Assembly: GCF_049532895.1 (NCBI RefSeq)
Contig: NZ_CP064031.1
Location: 2,294,001 to 2,358,000 of the forward strand
Direction of reading: 5' to 3'
Origin: Dyella_B acidisoli
GTDB taxonomy: Bacteria > Pseudomonadota > Gammaproteobacteria > Xanthomonadales > Rhodanobacteraceae
DNA: 64,000 nt
Below, in pieces: positions 34,291 to 43,954 of the stretch; the stretch's first letter is position 1; each line of letters starts with the position of its first letter. A model generated the notes under the pieces. The model did no database searches and was not told the DNA's origin. It worked only from the letters and a program-made list of their open reading frames with translations. The translations under genes were made by a program, and so were the position numbers.

Positions 34291-36531
34291 CTACTCGCGG
34301 TCGAAAGCGATTGCTGAGCCCTGGAAATCACCACGCATCACGACATCGATGCCTACGTTCATCCAATAGGCGCCACTCGCCACGGTTGGCGTGCGCTCGG
34401 CCATCGTTCCCTGCAGCACGCGCACGCGGTAACGTGCATCCGGATCGAGTCCTTGCAACCGCACCGTTGGATACGGATAACCTTCGGTACTGGAATGCAG
34501 GAATGCGAACAGCACTGCATGAGCCTTGTCGGGCGATACGTTCTCGGTGGCCGAGTGCTCGCTGCCGTTATCGGGTGACATCAGGCGATACAGATCGCCA
34601 TGCTGCACGGTCTCGCGGATCACTTTGTAGTCGGCGATCAGACGTTGTGCGGTGGCCATGTCCTGCGCGCTCCACTTCGTCAGGTTCGCACCGATACCGA
34701 GCGAGCCCTGCATGGATGACAGGAAACGATATTCCAGCGACATGCTGCGCTTATTCATCGATGAGGGAGAGTCGGTGACCCAGGCCATCATCACACCTGG
34801 CGTATGTGCTTGGGTAAAGCCGTCCTGGATACGCAGACGGTCGAACCCATCCGTGTTGTCGGAAGGCCAGACTTCGTCGGTGAAACGCATGATGCCAAGA
34901 TCCACGCGACCGCCGCCGCTGGAGCACGATTCAATCTCCACGTTCGGGTGCTTGCGGCGTAGTTCTTCGAGAATGCCGTAGACATTGCGCACGAAGTCGA
35001 CGTAGACGTTTTTCTGCTGGTCCGCCGGCACTTGTGGCCAACCTGGTTCAGACCAGCTGCGGTTGTAGTCCCACTTGAGGAAGGCGATCTGGTTTTCGCT
35101 CAGCAGTTTGTCTAGCGCACCGAGCACATAAGCGCGCACGTCCGGCCGGGCGAGGTTGAGCACCATCTGGTGACGGCCCAGGTTGCGCGGGCGGCCGGTC
35201 ATGTTGAGCACCCAGTCCGGATGCGCGCGGTACAGGTCGCTGTCCGGGTTGACCATCTCCGGTTCGACCCAGATGCCGAAGTCCATGCCCAGTGCGTGGA
35301 CGCGATCGATCAAGGGCTTCAACCCGTGCGGGAATTTCTGCGGATTGACCGTCCAGTCGCCCAGCCCGGCCTTGTCGTTGTTGCGCGCACCGAACCAGCC
35401 GTCATCCATCACAAAACGTTCGACGCCGATGCTTGCCGCCTTCTCCGCGAGCGCGATCTGCCCGGCTTCGTTGACATCAAACTCCGTTGCCTCCCAAGAG
35501 TTGTAAAGCACGGGGCGCGCTCGCGGATGCGGCGCCTGCGGCAGGATGCGAGTGAGCTCCAATCGATGCATCAAACGTGAAGCCTCGCCCATGCCGCCGT
35601 TGGTGACGCCCGCATAGAAGCTGGGCGTTTGCAGGCTTGCACCGGGCGCCAGCTTGTAGCCGAAATCAAACGGATTGAAGCCGCCCGTGATGCGTATCTG
35701 CTCGGCCTGGTCTTGCTCGATCGCAATCTGCCAGGAACCGCTCCAAGCCAGGGCGCCAAACCAGACTTGCCCATGTGTTTCGTTTGCGTCGTTACGGCGA
35801 ATCGCAAACCACGGCTCGTTCTGCATACCGGTACTGCCGCGGCGGCTTTCAAGCACGGTCTTGCCTGGTTGCACCGGACGTTCGTAGATGTCGTTCTCGG
35901 CCGCCCAGCGGCCCGCCAGGTACCGCAGTGTGTAGTCGTGGCTGCGCGGCAAGATCCATGTACCCGCACTCGCTTGTTCCACGATAACCGGCGTTTCCGT
36001 GTGGTTCTCGATGAACGCGCTGCGCCGCACGATACCCGTGCCTGGGTCAATCTCGTACTGCAAGGTAACGACGATCGGGCGCTCGATGTCCTTCATGACG
36101 ACGGACAGCACGTTGTCGTGCACGCTGTTCGAAACGTAGTGCAGGACCAGATCACGATTGCCGTCTGGAAACGTCACCTTGAGATCCGGCTCGTAGTAGA
36201 GCCCTTCGCCCCAACCGGTATATTCCTGCGGGATCACGTTGACCACGCCATCAATCGCGTCGCGACCGGGAGGCGCAACGGGAGTCGGCAAAGGATCGCC
36301 CGATGCCAGTCGCGGCCCCCAATAGATCGACTGCAGCTGCCCCTTTTCGTTGACCCCGAACGCGTAGGTCACTTTGGCCGCATCCAGCCGGAAGACATGG
36401 CCCGATACATCGATATGTGCGGCGCTGTCACTGGCCGCAGCGCGCGCATCTTCCATCGCGCCACATGCAGCCAACACCATCACACCAAGGATCGCCAGGT
36501 AACGGCGGGCGTATGCTTTTGGAAATTTCAT
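34291..36531 (-). CDS. GH36 alpha-galactosidase, lipoprotein-type signal
   Basis: 746 residues. The signal peptide ends in the lipobox VLAACG, so the enzyme is probably anchored to a membrane. The GH36 order is visible: RSAFIENHTETPVIVEQA in the N-terminal beta domain, YNSWEATEFDVNE, FVMDDGWFGARNNDKAGLGD, WVEPEMVNPDSDLY, LKWDYNRSW with the nucleophile Asp, and ESCSSGGGRVDLG followed by SDNTDGFDRL with the acid/base Asp. It removes alpha-1,6-galactose from oligosaccharides. The ATG at 36531 is used; the frame opens 24 bases earlier. It is the first gene of a pair with the GH95 enzyme. Confidence 0.93.
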   Translation of the reverse strand: MKFPKAYARRYLAILGVMVLAACGAMEDARAAASDSAAHIDVSGHVFRLDAAKVTYAFGVNEKGQLQSIYWGPRLASGDPLPTPVAPPGRDAIDGVVNVIPQEYTGWGEGLYYEPDLKVTFPDGNRDLVLHYVSNSVHDNVLSVVMKDIERPIVVTLQYEIDPGTGIVRRSAFIENHTETPVIVEQASAGTWILPRSHDYTLRYLAGRWAAENDIYERPVQPGKTVLESRRGSTGMQNEPWFAIRRNDANETHGQVWFGALAWSGSWQIAIEQDQAEQIRITGGFNPFDFGYKLAPGASLQTPSFYAGVTNGGMGEASRLMHRLELTRILPQAPHPRARPVLYNSWEATEFDVNEAGQIALAEKAASIGVERFVMDDGWFGARNNDKAGLGDWTVNPQKFPHGLKPLIDRVHALGMDFGIWVEPEMVNPDSDLYRAHPDWVLNMTGRPRNLGRHQMVLNLARPDVRAYVLGALDKLLSENQIAFLKWDYNRSWSEPGWPQVPADQQKNVYVDFVRNVYGILEELRRKHPNVEIESCSSGGGRVDLGIMRFTDEVWPSDNTDGFDRLRIQDGFTQAHTPGVMMAWVTDSPSSMNKRSMSLEYRFLSSMQGSLGIGANLTKWSAQDMATAQRLIADYKVIRETVQHGDLYRLMSPDNGSEHSATENVSPDKAHAVLFAFLHSSTEGYPYPTVRLQGLDPDARYRVRVLQGTMAERTPTVASGAYWMNVGIDVVMRGDFQGSAIAFDRE

Positions 36532-36579
36532 CGAGCGAGAAACCCCTTTAATCATCGTTGATGAGCATGGGCGGTGCGG

Positions 36580-36616
36580 GTAAAGGTTTTATCATACGAC
36601 AAATATATATTGTCAG
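36580..36616 (-). promoter_or_regulatory. AT-rich palindrome upstream of the GH36/GH95 pair
   Basis: GACAAATATATATTGTC (36598-36614) is a near-perfect inverted repeat with arms GACAA/TTGTC, in a TTTATCATAC context. It lies about 50 bases before the GH36 start. It could be an operator with the promoter. The rest of 36617-36931 shows no gene. Confidence 0.4.
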
Positions 36617-36931
36617 ATTCTTCTACATCGACTGATCGCCTGTGGAGGGAGTAGGGTGGGGGCACTCTTATCGCGATTAGAGGGGGTGTCGAGGGTAGGC
36701 CGAGAGTCGGCGCTTTCGACCCAGCATGGTCACCCGCTATCTCAAGTGTTCCTTCGCTGTAGCAGGTGCCTTAGTTCTGGTCACGCTAGCCATCGTCCCT
36801 TGAGTCAATCCATACCCAATGCGAAAAGAACCAAAATTTTCAGGGGGCTTGTCGAATTTCGATCTTGTCGTTCGTCGCTATAGCAAAGATCGGGTAACTA
36901 GCCCGGCTAATGACCCTATCAGGAGACGAAA

Positions 36932-37288
36932 ATGCCTCAATATCTCATCTCTACCTACATTCCCGACGACTTTGACCCGTCGCTCGTAACCGAAGAAACC
37001 GTCGAAGCCATCCACGCGCTCAACAGGGAAATGATTGCCGCGGGTGTGAGGAAGTTCGCGTGTGGTCTGAGTCCGAAGGCAGTGACCATTCGATCGCAAG
37101 CCGATGGTGAGGTGGTCGTCACCGACGGGCCTTATATCGAGGCGAAAGAGTATGTGGGCGGTCTTTCGATACTGGAAACCGAGAATCTGGAAGAGGTGCT
37201 GGCATGGATGCGCAAAGGTGCCAAGGCGCTCCCGGGTGTGGTCGAGGTGCGAGAGATTTTCTTTATGCCTGCGCCCGCGGAGAGCTGA
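36932..37288 (+). CDS. YCII/DGPF-domain protein
   Basis: A 118-residue small cytoplasmic protein. MPQYLISTYIPDDFD, EMIAAGVRKFACGLSP, VVTDGPYIEAKEYVGGLSIL and a late PGVVEVREIF give the complete YCII-related fold. VTDGPY is the DGPF-type motif. AGGAG lies eight bases before the ATG. Many relatives sit beside ECF sigma factors or act as small dimeric lyase-like proteins; no sigma factor is present here. Confidence 0.88.
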   Translation: MPQYLISTYIPDDFDPSLVTEETVEAIHALNREMIAAGVRKFACGLSPKAVTIRSQADGEVVVTDGPYIEAKEYVGGLSILETENLEEVLAWMRKGAKALPGVVEVREIFFMPAPAES

Positions 37289-37377
37289 GCGGTACGGCAG
37301 CAGCGAACGAGTGCTGCGTAGAGGGTGGGTGCACGACACGTTTCTGTGTGAAATGACCGATTGTGAGGAGAGGGGCT

Positions 37378-38130
37378 ATGCGCAAAAACAAGATTGGTGC
37401 AACGGTAATCACGAGCTTCGCACTACTTGTTGGGCTTGGCATGGTGCACCAGGTGATGGCGCAAGATGCCACGCCAAGCTATCCGAAGATGGCCCCGGTC
37501 GATCAATACCTCATGGCGGATAACGCCGCGGAGATAGCCTTGGCGCGCAGCGCAGCGCCGGAATCCATTTCCCGTGATGCGACGATCCTGGTTCTGGGAC
37601 GCAAGGGCTACGAGAAAGCGATCGAAGGCAAGAACGGGTTTGTCTGCTGGGTAGCTAGAAGCTGGATGGGGCCGTTTGACTGGCCCGAATTCTGGAACCC
37701 GAAAGTGTTGGCCGCCGATTGTTTGAACCCCCAAGCTGCACGTTCGATGGTGCCCATCATTTATTTGCGCGCCAAGATGGTAATGGCTGGCCGTTCCAAG
37801 GCGGAGACGGTGTCGGCACTCAAAGCGGCGTTTGAGAAGAAGCAGCTGCCGGACCTCGAAAGCGGCGCCATGGATTACATGATGTCGAAGTCGTCGTATC
37901 TGACAGACCAAGGGAGCCACGACATGCCTCATGTCATGTTTTACACCCACGTCAAAGACGGTAGCGACTGGGGCTCTGGAGCGGAGGGCTCCCCCGTTAT
38001 GTCTAGCCCCTATTGGTCCTTCTCTCAGGAGGAACAGCCTCAAACGAAAGGGTTGCCACCTATTCTTGTGTTCTTAGTCGCGGTCCCAAATTGGTCCGAC
38101 GGAACGCCTGCCAGCATGCATAGTCACTGA
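37378..38130 (+). CDS. Conserved secreted protein of unknown function
   Basis: 250 residues. Signal peptide (KNKIGATVITSFALLVGLGM, cleavage near VMA-Q). The mature domain contains EIALARSAAPESISRDATIL, KNGFVCWVARSWMG, SGAMDYMMSKSSYLTDQGSH and a C-terminal PPILVFLVAVPNWSDG. The pattern is that of a family of proteobacterial periplasmic proteins without known function. The ATG at 37378 has GGAGAGG just upstream; the frame opens fifteen bases earlier. It lies 89 bases after the YCII gene. Confidence 0.75.
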   Translation: MRKNKIGATVITSFALLVGLGMVHQVMAQDATPSYPKMAPVDQYLMADNAAEIALARSAAPESISRDATILVLGRKGYEKAIEGKNGFVCWVARSWMGPFDWPEFWNPKVLAADCLNPQAARSMVPIIYLRAKMVMAGRSKAETVSALKAAFEKKQLPDLESGAMDYMMSKSSYLTDQGSHDMPHVMFYTHVKDGSDWGSGAEGSPVMSSPYWSFSQEEQPQTKGLPPILVFLVAVPNWSDGTPASMHSH

Positions 38131-38245
38131 TAGCCAAATGCTGTTCGGTAAAAGTGACATGACATAGCGCTGAGACGGGGGATGCAGCAAGGTTATGGCT
38201 GCAGATAGCCGTGGCGACCGATCATTACTGTTGAACCAGTCAACA

Positions 38246-39214
38246 CTAATCCGCCGGTACGCCGGAAAAACCGCCGACCGCACGTAAGGCGTTTGCATCC
38301 ATCAACACACCGTCCATCATCACCAGTTTGGTATGGCGCAGTTCGCCGATGTTGAGTTGCGGGTTGCCGTCGACCAGCAGCAGGTCGGCAGTCTTGCCGA
38401 CTTCGATGGAGCCCGTGCGTTTGTCGGCACCAACCAGGTGCGCCGGCACAATGGTGGCGCTTGCAAGTGCTTCGGGGGTGGTGAATCCAGCGCCTACGTA
38501 GAGCTCAAGCTCGCGCACCAATTCCATACCATATCCATCCGTTCCTGCGACGATGGGCACACCTGCCTTGTGCAGGACGCCTACCAGACTCTGCAACTTG
38601 GCGAAGCTCGCGCGATAGTCCGCACGTGTGAGACCGGCAGGAACGGCTAGGCCGCCCTGGCGCAAACTACGCTCGAAGCTCGCGGGCAAGGTGCCGGCAA
38701 ACGGCGCATACGCGGGCGAAAGGTCGCCATTGTTTTGGACGTAGAAAGCTTCGACGATGGAAAGTGTCGGATCGACGGTGATCTTACGTTGCGCCATCGT
38801 CGCAATCAGCGATGTCATCGGCTCCGCATGAAGATCAACATCCTTGGAATAACGTGCTGTCCCTTGCACACGGGTAAGGCCCGTTGCCGATACTACCGAG
38901 TCCGGCATGGCTTGCATGATCACATAGAAGATGTGGGTAATCTCATCGTAACCGTCTGCAATGGCTTGCGCGGGACGCATCCCAAAGGGAAGGTGCCCAT
39001 GCACATGCAGGCCCAAGCGGTGCGCCTCTGCAGTCGTAGCGCTCACCCATGCAGGATTGAACGAACCGTAGATCTTGATCGCGTCAAAACCCTCGCCTTT
39101 TGCCTGCCGTACAAGAGCAATAGCCTGATCTTGGGAAGTTGCGACACTGCCCACCTGCGCCGTGTAAGTGAAGCGTCCTCGTTCCTTTGAGTCATTTAGA
39201 GCTAGAGGCCAGGG
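38246..39214 (-). pseudogene. Amidohydrolase family protein lacking its N-terminal half
   Basis: The frame reads GRFTYTAQVGSVATSQDQAI, FDAIKIYGS, LGLHVHGHLPFG, DEITHIFY, VAGTDGYGMELVRELELYVG and GKTADLLLVDGNP: the later metal-binding strands (Lys, two His, Asp) and the C-terminal composite domain of an imidazolonepropionase/prolidase-like amidohydrolase. The first strand with the HxH metal pair and the signal peptide are absent. In-frame homology begins right after a stop at about 39215. Intact relatives are around 430 residues or longer. It is therefore a 5'-deleted gene, and the remaining ORF (from GTG 39154) should be inactive. Confidence 0.7.
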
Positions 39215-39543
39215 TTAATGATGCCATGGCATTGCGAAGAGGTGACAGTCCACTGGGCGAACGGTGCGGTCGATCACGCTAAAAGAGGGGGGCGGGAGGT
39301 TTGCGCCGGTCCTGTTTCAGCGCGCACCGTCATTCCGGCGAAAGCTAGAATTCAGTCTCAACACGCGTATTGAGAACGCATGGGCGATGAGATGACGCGT
39401 GGCTCTCCGGTGGAATGTCTGTTCGGAGAAATGGGCTTATGGGTGACGGAGCGTCCTCAACTTTTGGTGCCGTTGGCCGATAGCCCATAGAGTGCGCCGT
39501 ATTTGCGATACGAGCGGTTGTTTACTGTCATGCAAAGCAGATT
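39215..39543. other. Intergenic region with a decayed REP element
   Basis: GTCATTCCGGCGAAAGCTAG at about 39329 and TCTCCGGTGGAATG at about 39403 look like worn arms of the REP family. Otherwise nothing is seen. Confidence 0.45.
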
Positions 39544-39843
39544 ATGTCGTCACGTTTGTTGCGTATCGAAATTGCCGCACTTCTTCTTTCAGTCGTTGCC
39601 AATGTCTCTGCCTCTTCCAATCGATCGACGTTGATGCAGGTCAGCCTCAAAATCGAGGAGCTTTGCCAGATCACCTCGCGAACCGGCTCAGGAGAGAAGG
39701 AGTCACCTGTTGTGCAATGCCAGCACGAAACGTCTTACCGATTGTTTCGACATGCACCCAGGCAACAGAATGCCGATTCGACATCACCCGATGCGGCTTA
39801 TCGCGGAACGTCCGTGGAAGGGCTATGGGTCGTCGAATTTTGA
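39544..39843 (+). CDS. Small secreted protein beside the pilus locus
   Basis: 99 residues with a plausible Sec signal (LLRIEIAALLLSVVANVSAS). The mature part LMQVSLKIEELCQI ... PVVQCQHETSYRL has two Cys spaced as in small disulfide-bonded periplasmic or spore-coat-U-like domains. It converges on the CsuE-like tip gene with a six-base gap. The ribosome site is weak. It may be an accessory of the pilus locus, but I do not recognise a family. Confidence 0.45.
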   Translation: MSSRLLRIEIAALLLSVVANVSASSNRSTLMQVSLKIEELCQITSRTGSGEKESPVVQCQHETSYRLFRHAPRQQNADSTSPDAAYRGTSVEGLWVVEF

Positions 39844-39849
39844 GTGTCG

Positions 39850-40815
39850 TCAGAACGCGACAGTTGCCGTGATGGTGTCGCTGTAATTGCCTGGTGCGGG
39901 TGTCGTTTGTGCAGGTACGCGGCCGTAGACGGTCGCAGTCTGAGAGCTGCCTGTGCCGGTGGCGGTGTACATGCTGGTTCCCGCGGTGCCGTCGCCCCAT
40001 GGAGTGCTGTGGGCTGCGTCCAGGTAAAGTTGATAGGACACCGTGCCACCCCCGCCTTGCCGAGGCATAGTGCGCGCGCTCACATTGCTGCTGCTGCCGC
40101 CGTTGAGTGCGATGCGAAAGGCATCGTTGTTGGTGCAGGTTACCGAGATCGACGTCGTGGCATTGATGCCGCTGCTCAGCAGTCCGGTCGTACCGAAGTT
40201 GAGGTTGCTGGCGCTGATCAGGCAATCATTGACCACGGTGGCGGTGGCCGTAAATGGAAACGCTGTAGCCGGTGTAGTGATGGTCGAGCAACCCGGTGGT
40301 CCCAGCAAATAGTACTCATAGTTGAGTACGGTCTGGGCGCCGCTGAAGGCCTCGCTGTACACGGTGCTACTGTCTCCAACGGTTGGCACCAGCGGCTGAT
40401 TGGCCGCGATAAGGCCATAGAACGAAACCGTCTGGTTTGCGGAGGTGCCAATCAACGGTTTGGCTAGCGTGACGGATATGGGGGTCGTACCTGCGGTGGT
40501 CGAGCCCCAGGCGATGGAATCGGCGGCGTCCTGGTACAGCCCATACTGCAAGGCATTGCTGCCGTTGGTCATGCTGAGCGGCGCGGCTGCGTTGAGGTTG
40601 AGGCAGACCTGTGCGTTGGGCGCCAAGGAAATGATCGTCCAGTTGCACGTTACGGTGATGGAACCGCTAGCCGATACAGCGGCGCCGCTGATGGGATTCA
40701 CGTTGCCGAAATTGATGGTCGTAATGGTGGCGGAGCAGGTTTGCGCATGAGCCATTTGCCCGATGAGCAGGAGCAGAGAGGCCAGCAACAGGCGCCATCC
40801 ATTGCATTTGCTCAT
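39850..40815 (-). CDS. Spore coat protein U domain protein, probable tip adhesin (CsuE-like)
   Basis: 321 residues with a signal peptide (LLLASLLLLIGQMAHA-Q) and two consecutive SCPU domains. The first starts TCSATITTINFGNVNPISGA; the second ISASNLNFGTTGLLSSGINA and ends QTATVYGRVP ... YSDTITATVAF. Two-domain SCPU proteins form the tip of Csu-type archaic chaperone-usher pili. Its ATG overlaps the usher stop (ATGA). The frame extends upstream to 40911 inside the usher and is ignored. Last gene of the four-gene operon. Confidence 0.85.
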   Translation of the reverse strand: MSKCNGWRLLLASLLLLIGQMAHAQTCSATITTINFGNVNPISGAAVSASGSITVTCNWTIISLAPNAQVCLNLNAAAPLSMTNGSNALQYGLYQDAADSIAWGSTTAGTTPISVTLAKPLIGTSANQTVSFYGLIAANQPLVPTVGDSSTVYSEAFSGAQTVLNYEYYLLGPPGCSTITTPATAFPFTATATVVNDCLISASNLNFGTTGLLSSGINATTSISVTCTNNDAFRIALNGGSSSNVSARTMPRQGGGGTVSYQLYLDAAHSTPWGDGTAGTSMYTATGTGSSQTATVYGRVPAQTTPAPGNYSDTITATVAF

Positions 40816-43217
40816 GGCTGCACAGCCCCGCGGCGACAGGTCAGCGGTCCAATCAAAGGTAAGGCGTGATGCGTGGGGGGCTTGTAAGGAAAGGTGACAG
40901 TGCAACGCCATGCAATGCCTTCGAGCTGAAGATGATTGGTGGCTTGCAGACCATTGACGAACGTGAGGCCGTCATAGCCAACGATGGTGTCAGTGCCGCT
41001 TTCGACATGATGCACCCGCGTTCCCTCAGGTATCGGTTTGCCCGATGCGTCACGCAAAAGAATCGACGCGGCGGCGTATCGTGTGATCAGGAATCGCCCG
41101 AGCACACCCGATTGGGCCTGAGGCACAAGTACCATCGCCGTGGCATCGATGCGCATGTCGACCGGCAGCCTGGAGGTATCGATCGATACATGGTTGTCTT
41201 GATATGAATTCAGGTCCGGAACGAGCAGGTAGCCGTGATCGTCGGTATGGCCGAGCAAGCGATTCTCGTGCAGTACTGGCACGCCCGCCACGCCGTCTGT
41301 CGATACCATTGCGAAGCCATCGTAAATACGGCGGGAAAACTGAATGTCGCCATCCATCAGCACGATGGAGCCAAGGGCGTCGAACGATGCCGTAGTGTGT
41401 CCGGCGTAGTTCTGCACAATGCCGGTAAGCTGGCCGGCATTACCCAGGTATTGCAATTGCGCCTGGTGAAATCCCAATTGATTGAATTCACCACTTTGCA
41501 AGCCCCAGCCCCAGCCGCCGCCGTAATCGACTGGCCGAAACGCCTGCAGGTTGTTGTACGCGTGTCCGCCCTGGCTTCCCGCCACCGCATTCAATGACAC
41601 GTTGTTTTCCAGCCCAAGGCTGATGTTGAGAAACACGCCGCGTGAACTGTGCTGGTAAATATCCCGGTAAGCGCTCAGATTCAAGGACAGGTTGTGACGC
41701 AAACTCAAGCCGTAGGAGAGTGATGCAATGCGCGATGCTTCCACATGCGGAAGTTTCGTTCCGATGTAGCTCAGGGCGAAATTCTGGTTACGGAAAAAGG
41801 GTAGGGATATCGTCAGGCGATCGGTGTGCGTGGGGACGGGTGCGCCATCGAGCGCCGCAAGGTCGCCATAGTGGCCGAACGTGCGAATGCTTTGTGCATC
41901 GATGGCATAGTGTGGTTCGATCCATTGATACCCCACACTGACCTGGGTGCCCGCCAACCGGCCACTGCTGAACCCGATCGCGCTATTGACGACGCCGTCC
42001 ATGCCAAGCCTGACGAGCGTGCCAGCGCCAGCATTGAAAAGATGATCGGTCGCCTCGCCATGCGCTTCGACGGTGAGTGCATCGCTGATGCCATAGCGCC
42101 AGGACCCGCTACCGGCCAAGTGCGGGGCGTAGTCGAAAGAAGCGATACCGTAATCACGCCGCAAAAAACCTGCTTCCATCGAATAGCTCGACAGGCCTGT
42201 CGCCAGCATCTGCGTGTCGATATAGATGGGCATCGACAACGTTACGGTTTGCCCCAGGGCGTTGCGTGTTATCAGGGTGGCTTGGCCGCCGCCCGTGATG
42301 CCGGGTACTTCATTGACCACGAACGGACCGCTCGGCACCTGCACATTGAAGTGCTGCATGTTGTTCACGTACAGGTCGAGCGATGACGGCACCAATGCCG
42401 ACCCCGTCAAGACGGGAAGAGGGAAGGTGACCAGATCGGGACGCAACGCGAAGTTGCTGCGCCACTGGAAGCCGGCGAAGCGGATTGAGCGCGACCATGA
42501 CAATGATGACGTAATCGCATCGCCCCATTGGATGGTGCGCAGCGTATCTGGATCAGATTGGCTCCACGATGTGTCGTACCGTAAATAGCGTCGCGAAGCA
42601 GCGTCGAGATACGCAATGCCGGTGTTGCTGAATACCCCATCAGGATCGAAATAGCGCTGTTCCGTCCAGAGTGCAAAACGATTGCCCGTTTCGTTTTGCG
42701 CAAAGGCGTCGTAGTTGAGTACAAGGCCGCGTCCAGATGTCGCTGGCATCGCTTGCGGCAACTGCCGCGAATCGACCACAAAAGGTTTGCGCACATTGTC
42801 CGGCAGCATGATGGTGACACGTTGGTGCGCTTTATCGTAGCGATAGCGAACGCCTGGAATCGCATCGAGCTGCACCTGGGCTGATTCGGTGATCCCCAAC
42901 GTGTCGATCGCTATGCCGATGCGCGCAAGATCGGTTCCTGCGGCAGACAACTTTCTCCCGGTCGCCCGAAAGTGCACGATGAATGGCAGCGCCTCTCCGT
43001 TCACCGTTACTTCCAGGTAAACGTCTTCAGCCTGCTGCATATCCGCCACGAATGCTGCAGGAACGGCTGCGCGTCCAGCGAATGTCACGAGTGCGCCGGC
43101 CAGCGCCACGCCTAGCAGCGCCTCGCGAGGAAAGGTTCGAACAGCATGACCCGAGCAGCCTCTGCTGCGGCAGAGCACGCATCGATGTGCTTCGCAGCGG
43201 GCTCGGTGATTGACCAC
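40812..43217 (-). CDS. Outer-membrane fimbrial usher (CsuD-like)
   Basis: 801 residues. After a signal-like hydrophobic stretch (ALLGVALAGALVTFAGRAA) come the usher N-terminal domain (DVYLEVTVNGEALPFIVHFR), the long beta-barrel with VPSSLDLYVNNMQHF and SGPFVVNEVPGITGGGQATL, the plug region, and C-terminal domains with GYLLVPDLNSYQDNHVSIDT, all characteristic of archaic (sigma-fold) ushers. It exports pilin-chaperone complexes and assembles the pilus. The start is a GTG three bases after the chaperone stop, so the genes are coupled. Confidence 0.9.
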   Translation of the reverse strand: MVNHRARCEAHRCVLCRSRGCSGHAVRTFPREALLGVALAGALVTFAGRAAVPAAFVADMQQAEDVYLEVTVNGEALPFIVHFRATGRKLSAAGTDLARIGIAIDTLGITESAQVQLDAIPGVRYRYDKAHQRVTIMLPDNVRKPFVVDSRQLPQAMPATSGRGLVLNYDAFAQNETGNRFALWTEQRYFDPDGVFSNTGIAYLDAASRRYLRYDTSWSQSDPDTLRTIQWGDAITSSLSWSRSIRFAGFQWRSNFALRPDLVTFPLPVLTGSALVPSSLDLYVNNMQHFNVQVPSGPFVVNEVPGITGGGQATLITRNALGQTVTLSMPIYIDTQMLATGLSSYSMEAGFLRRDYGIASFDYAPHLAGSGSWRYGISDALTVEAHGEATDHLFNAGAGTLVRLGMDGVVNSAIGFSSGRLAGTQVSVGYQWIEPHYAIDAQSIRTFGHYGDLAALDGAPVPTHTDRLTISLPFFRNQNFALSYIGTKLPHVEASRIASLSYGLSLRHNLSLNLSAYRDIYQHSSRGVFLNISLGLENNVSLNAVAGSQGGHAYNNLQAFRPVDYGGGWGWGLQSGEFNQLGFHQAQLQYLGNAGQLTGIVQNYAGHTTASFDALGSIVLMDGDIQFSRRIYDGFAMVSTDGVAGVPVLHENRLLGHTDDHGYLLVPDLNSYQDNHVSIDTSRLPVDMRIDATAMVLVPQAQSGVLGRFLITRYAAASILLRDASGKPIPEGTRVHHVESGTDTIVGYDGLTFVNGLQATNHLQLEGIAWRCTVTFPYKPPTHHALPLIGPLTCRRGAVQP

Positions 43218-43220
43218 GCG

Positions 43221-43940
43221 TCAGGGTGACGTGTCGATGGCGACATGATCTTCAATCGGCAGCGCATTGACGTCGGCGCGGATATTCAAGGGCGCCTTAA
43301 GCTCACTATGGCTGTCCAGATTCACCCGCCACTGCATGGAGCGGCCGGCCAGCGCGTAGCCAAGCAGCCCCTTGTCCACCATGTAGGTTTTCCCATCAGC
43401 GGTCACGAACTGCACCATGCTTATCCGTGCTCGACGCCGCCCGGTATTGGTGACGCGCAACCACCAGCCTCCGGCATCATGTCGCGCATGCCAGGTCAGC
43501 GCTGGTGCTCCCGTCATGCCGTCGGGTTCGACGAACACTGGCACGGAATAGCGCAACCGTATCATCACGCCATTTTCACCAGCGTTATCGGCAGCAGATA
43601 GTTCATCGATCAGAAGGCGATAGCTTTGCTCTTCGCTGGAATTTCCCGTATCGCTTCGTACCAGTCGAACGAACTGCTCGCCGTGCGCAGGAATTTCGAT
43701 CAAGGGCGGACTGGCCACCAAATCCTGGGTGGTTAAGAGGTTGTCCTGGTCACTGGCCTGGTCCCAGTGAAAAACCCGCACTTGCCCGTACAGCGATCGA
43801 TCGCCGAGGTTTTGCAAGGTAATGGTGACTGCACCTTCGCCGTGCCGAAGCTCGATCATGACCGGAGAAATCTGCAACGACGACGCTTGCCCGATGCCGC
43901 AAGGCATCAGCATCCCTGCCGCAAGCAGCAGGCGTCGCAC
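43221..43940 (-). CDS. Periplasmic pilus chaperone (CsuC-like)
   Basis: 239 residues. Signal peptide ending GIGQA-S, then the chaperone first domain SLQISPVMIELRHGEGAVTI with LQNLGDRSLYGQVRVFHW and VRLVRSDTGNSSEEQSYRLL, and a second immunoglobulin-like domain with LTWHARHDAGGWWLRVTNTG. It donates a strand to fold SCPU pilins and delivers them to the usher. The order subunit, chaperone, usher, tip matches Csu loci. Confidence 0.88.
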   Translation of the reverse strand: MRRLLLAAGMLMPCGIGQASSLQISPVMIELRHGEGAVTITLQNLGDRSLYGQVRVFHWDQASDQDNLLTTQDLVASPPLIEIPAHGEQFVRLVRSDTGNSSEEQSYRLLIDELSAADNAGENGVMIRLRYSVPVFVEPDGMTGAPALTWHARHDAGGWWLRVTNTGRRRARISMVQFVTADGKTYMVDKGLLGYALAGRSMQWRVNLDSHSELKAPLNIRADVNALPIEDHVAIDTSP

Positions 43941-43954
43941 AGCGGCGCCCCGGC

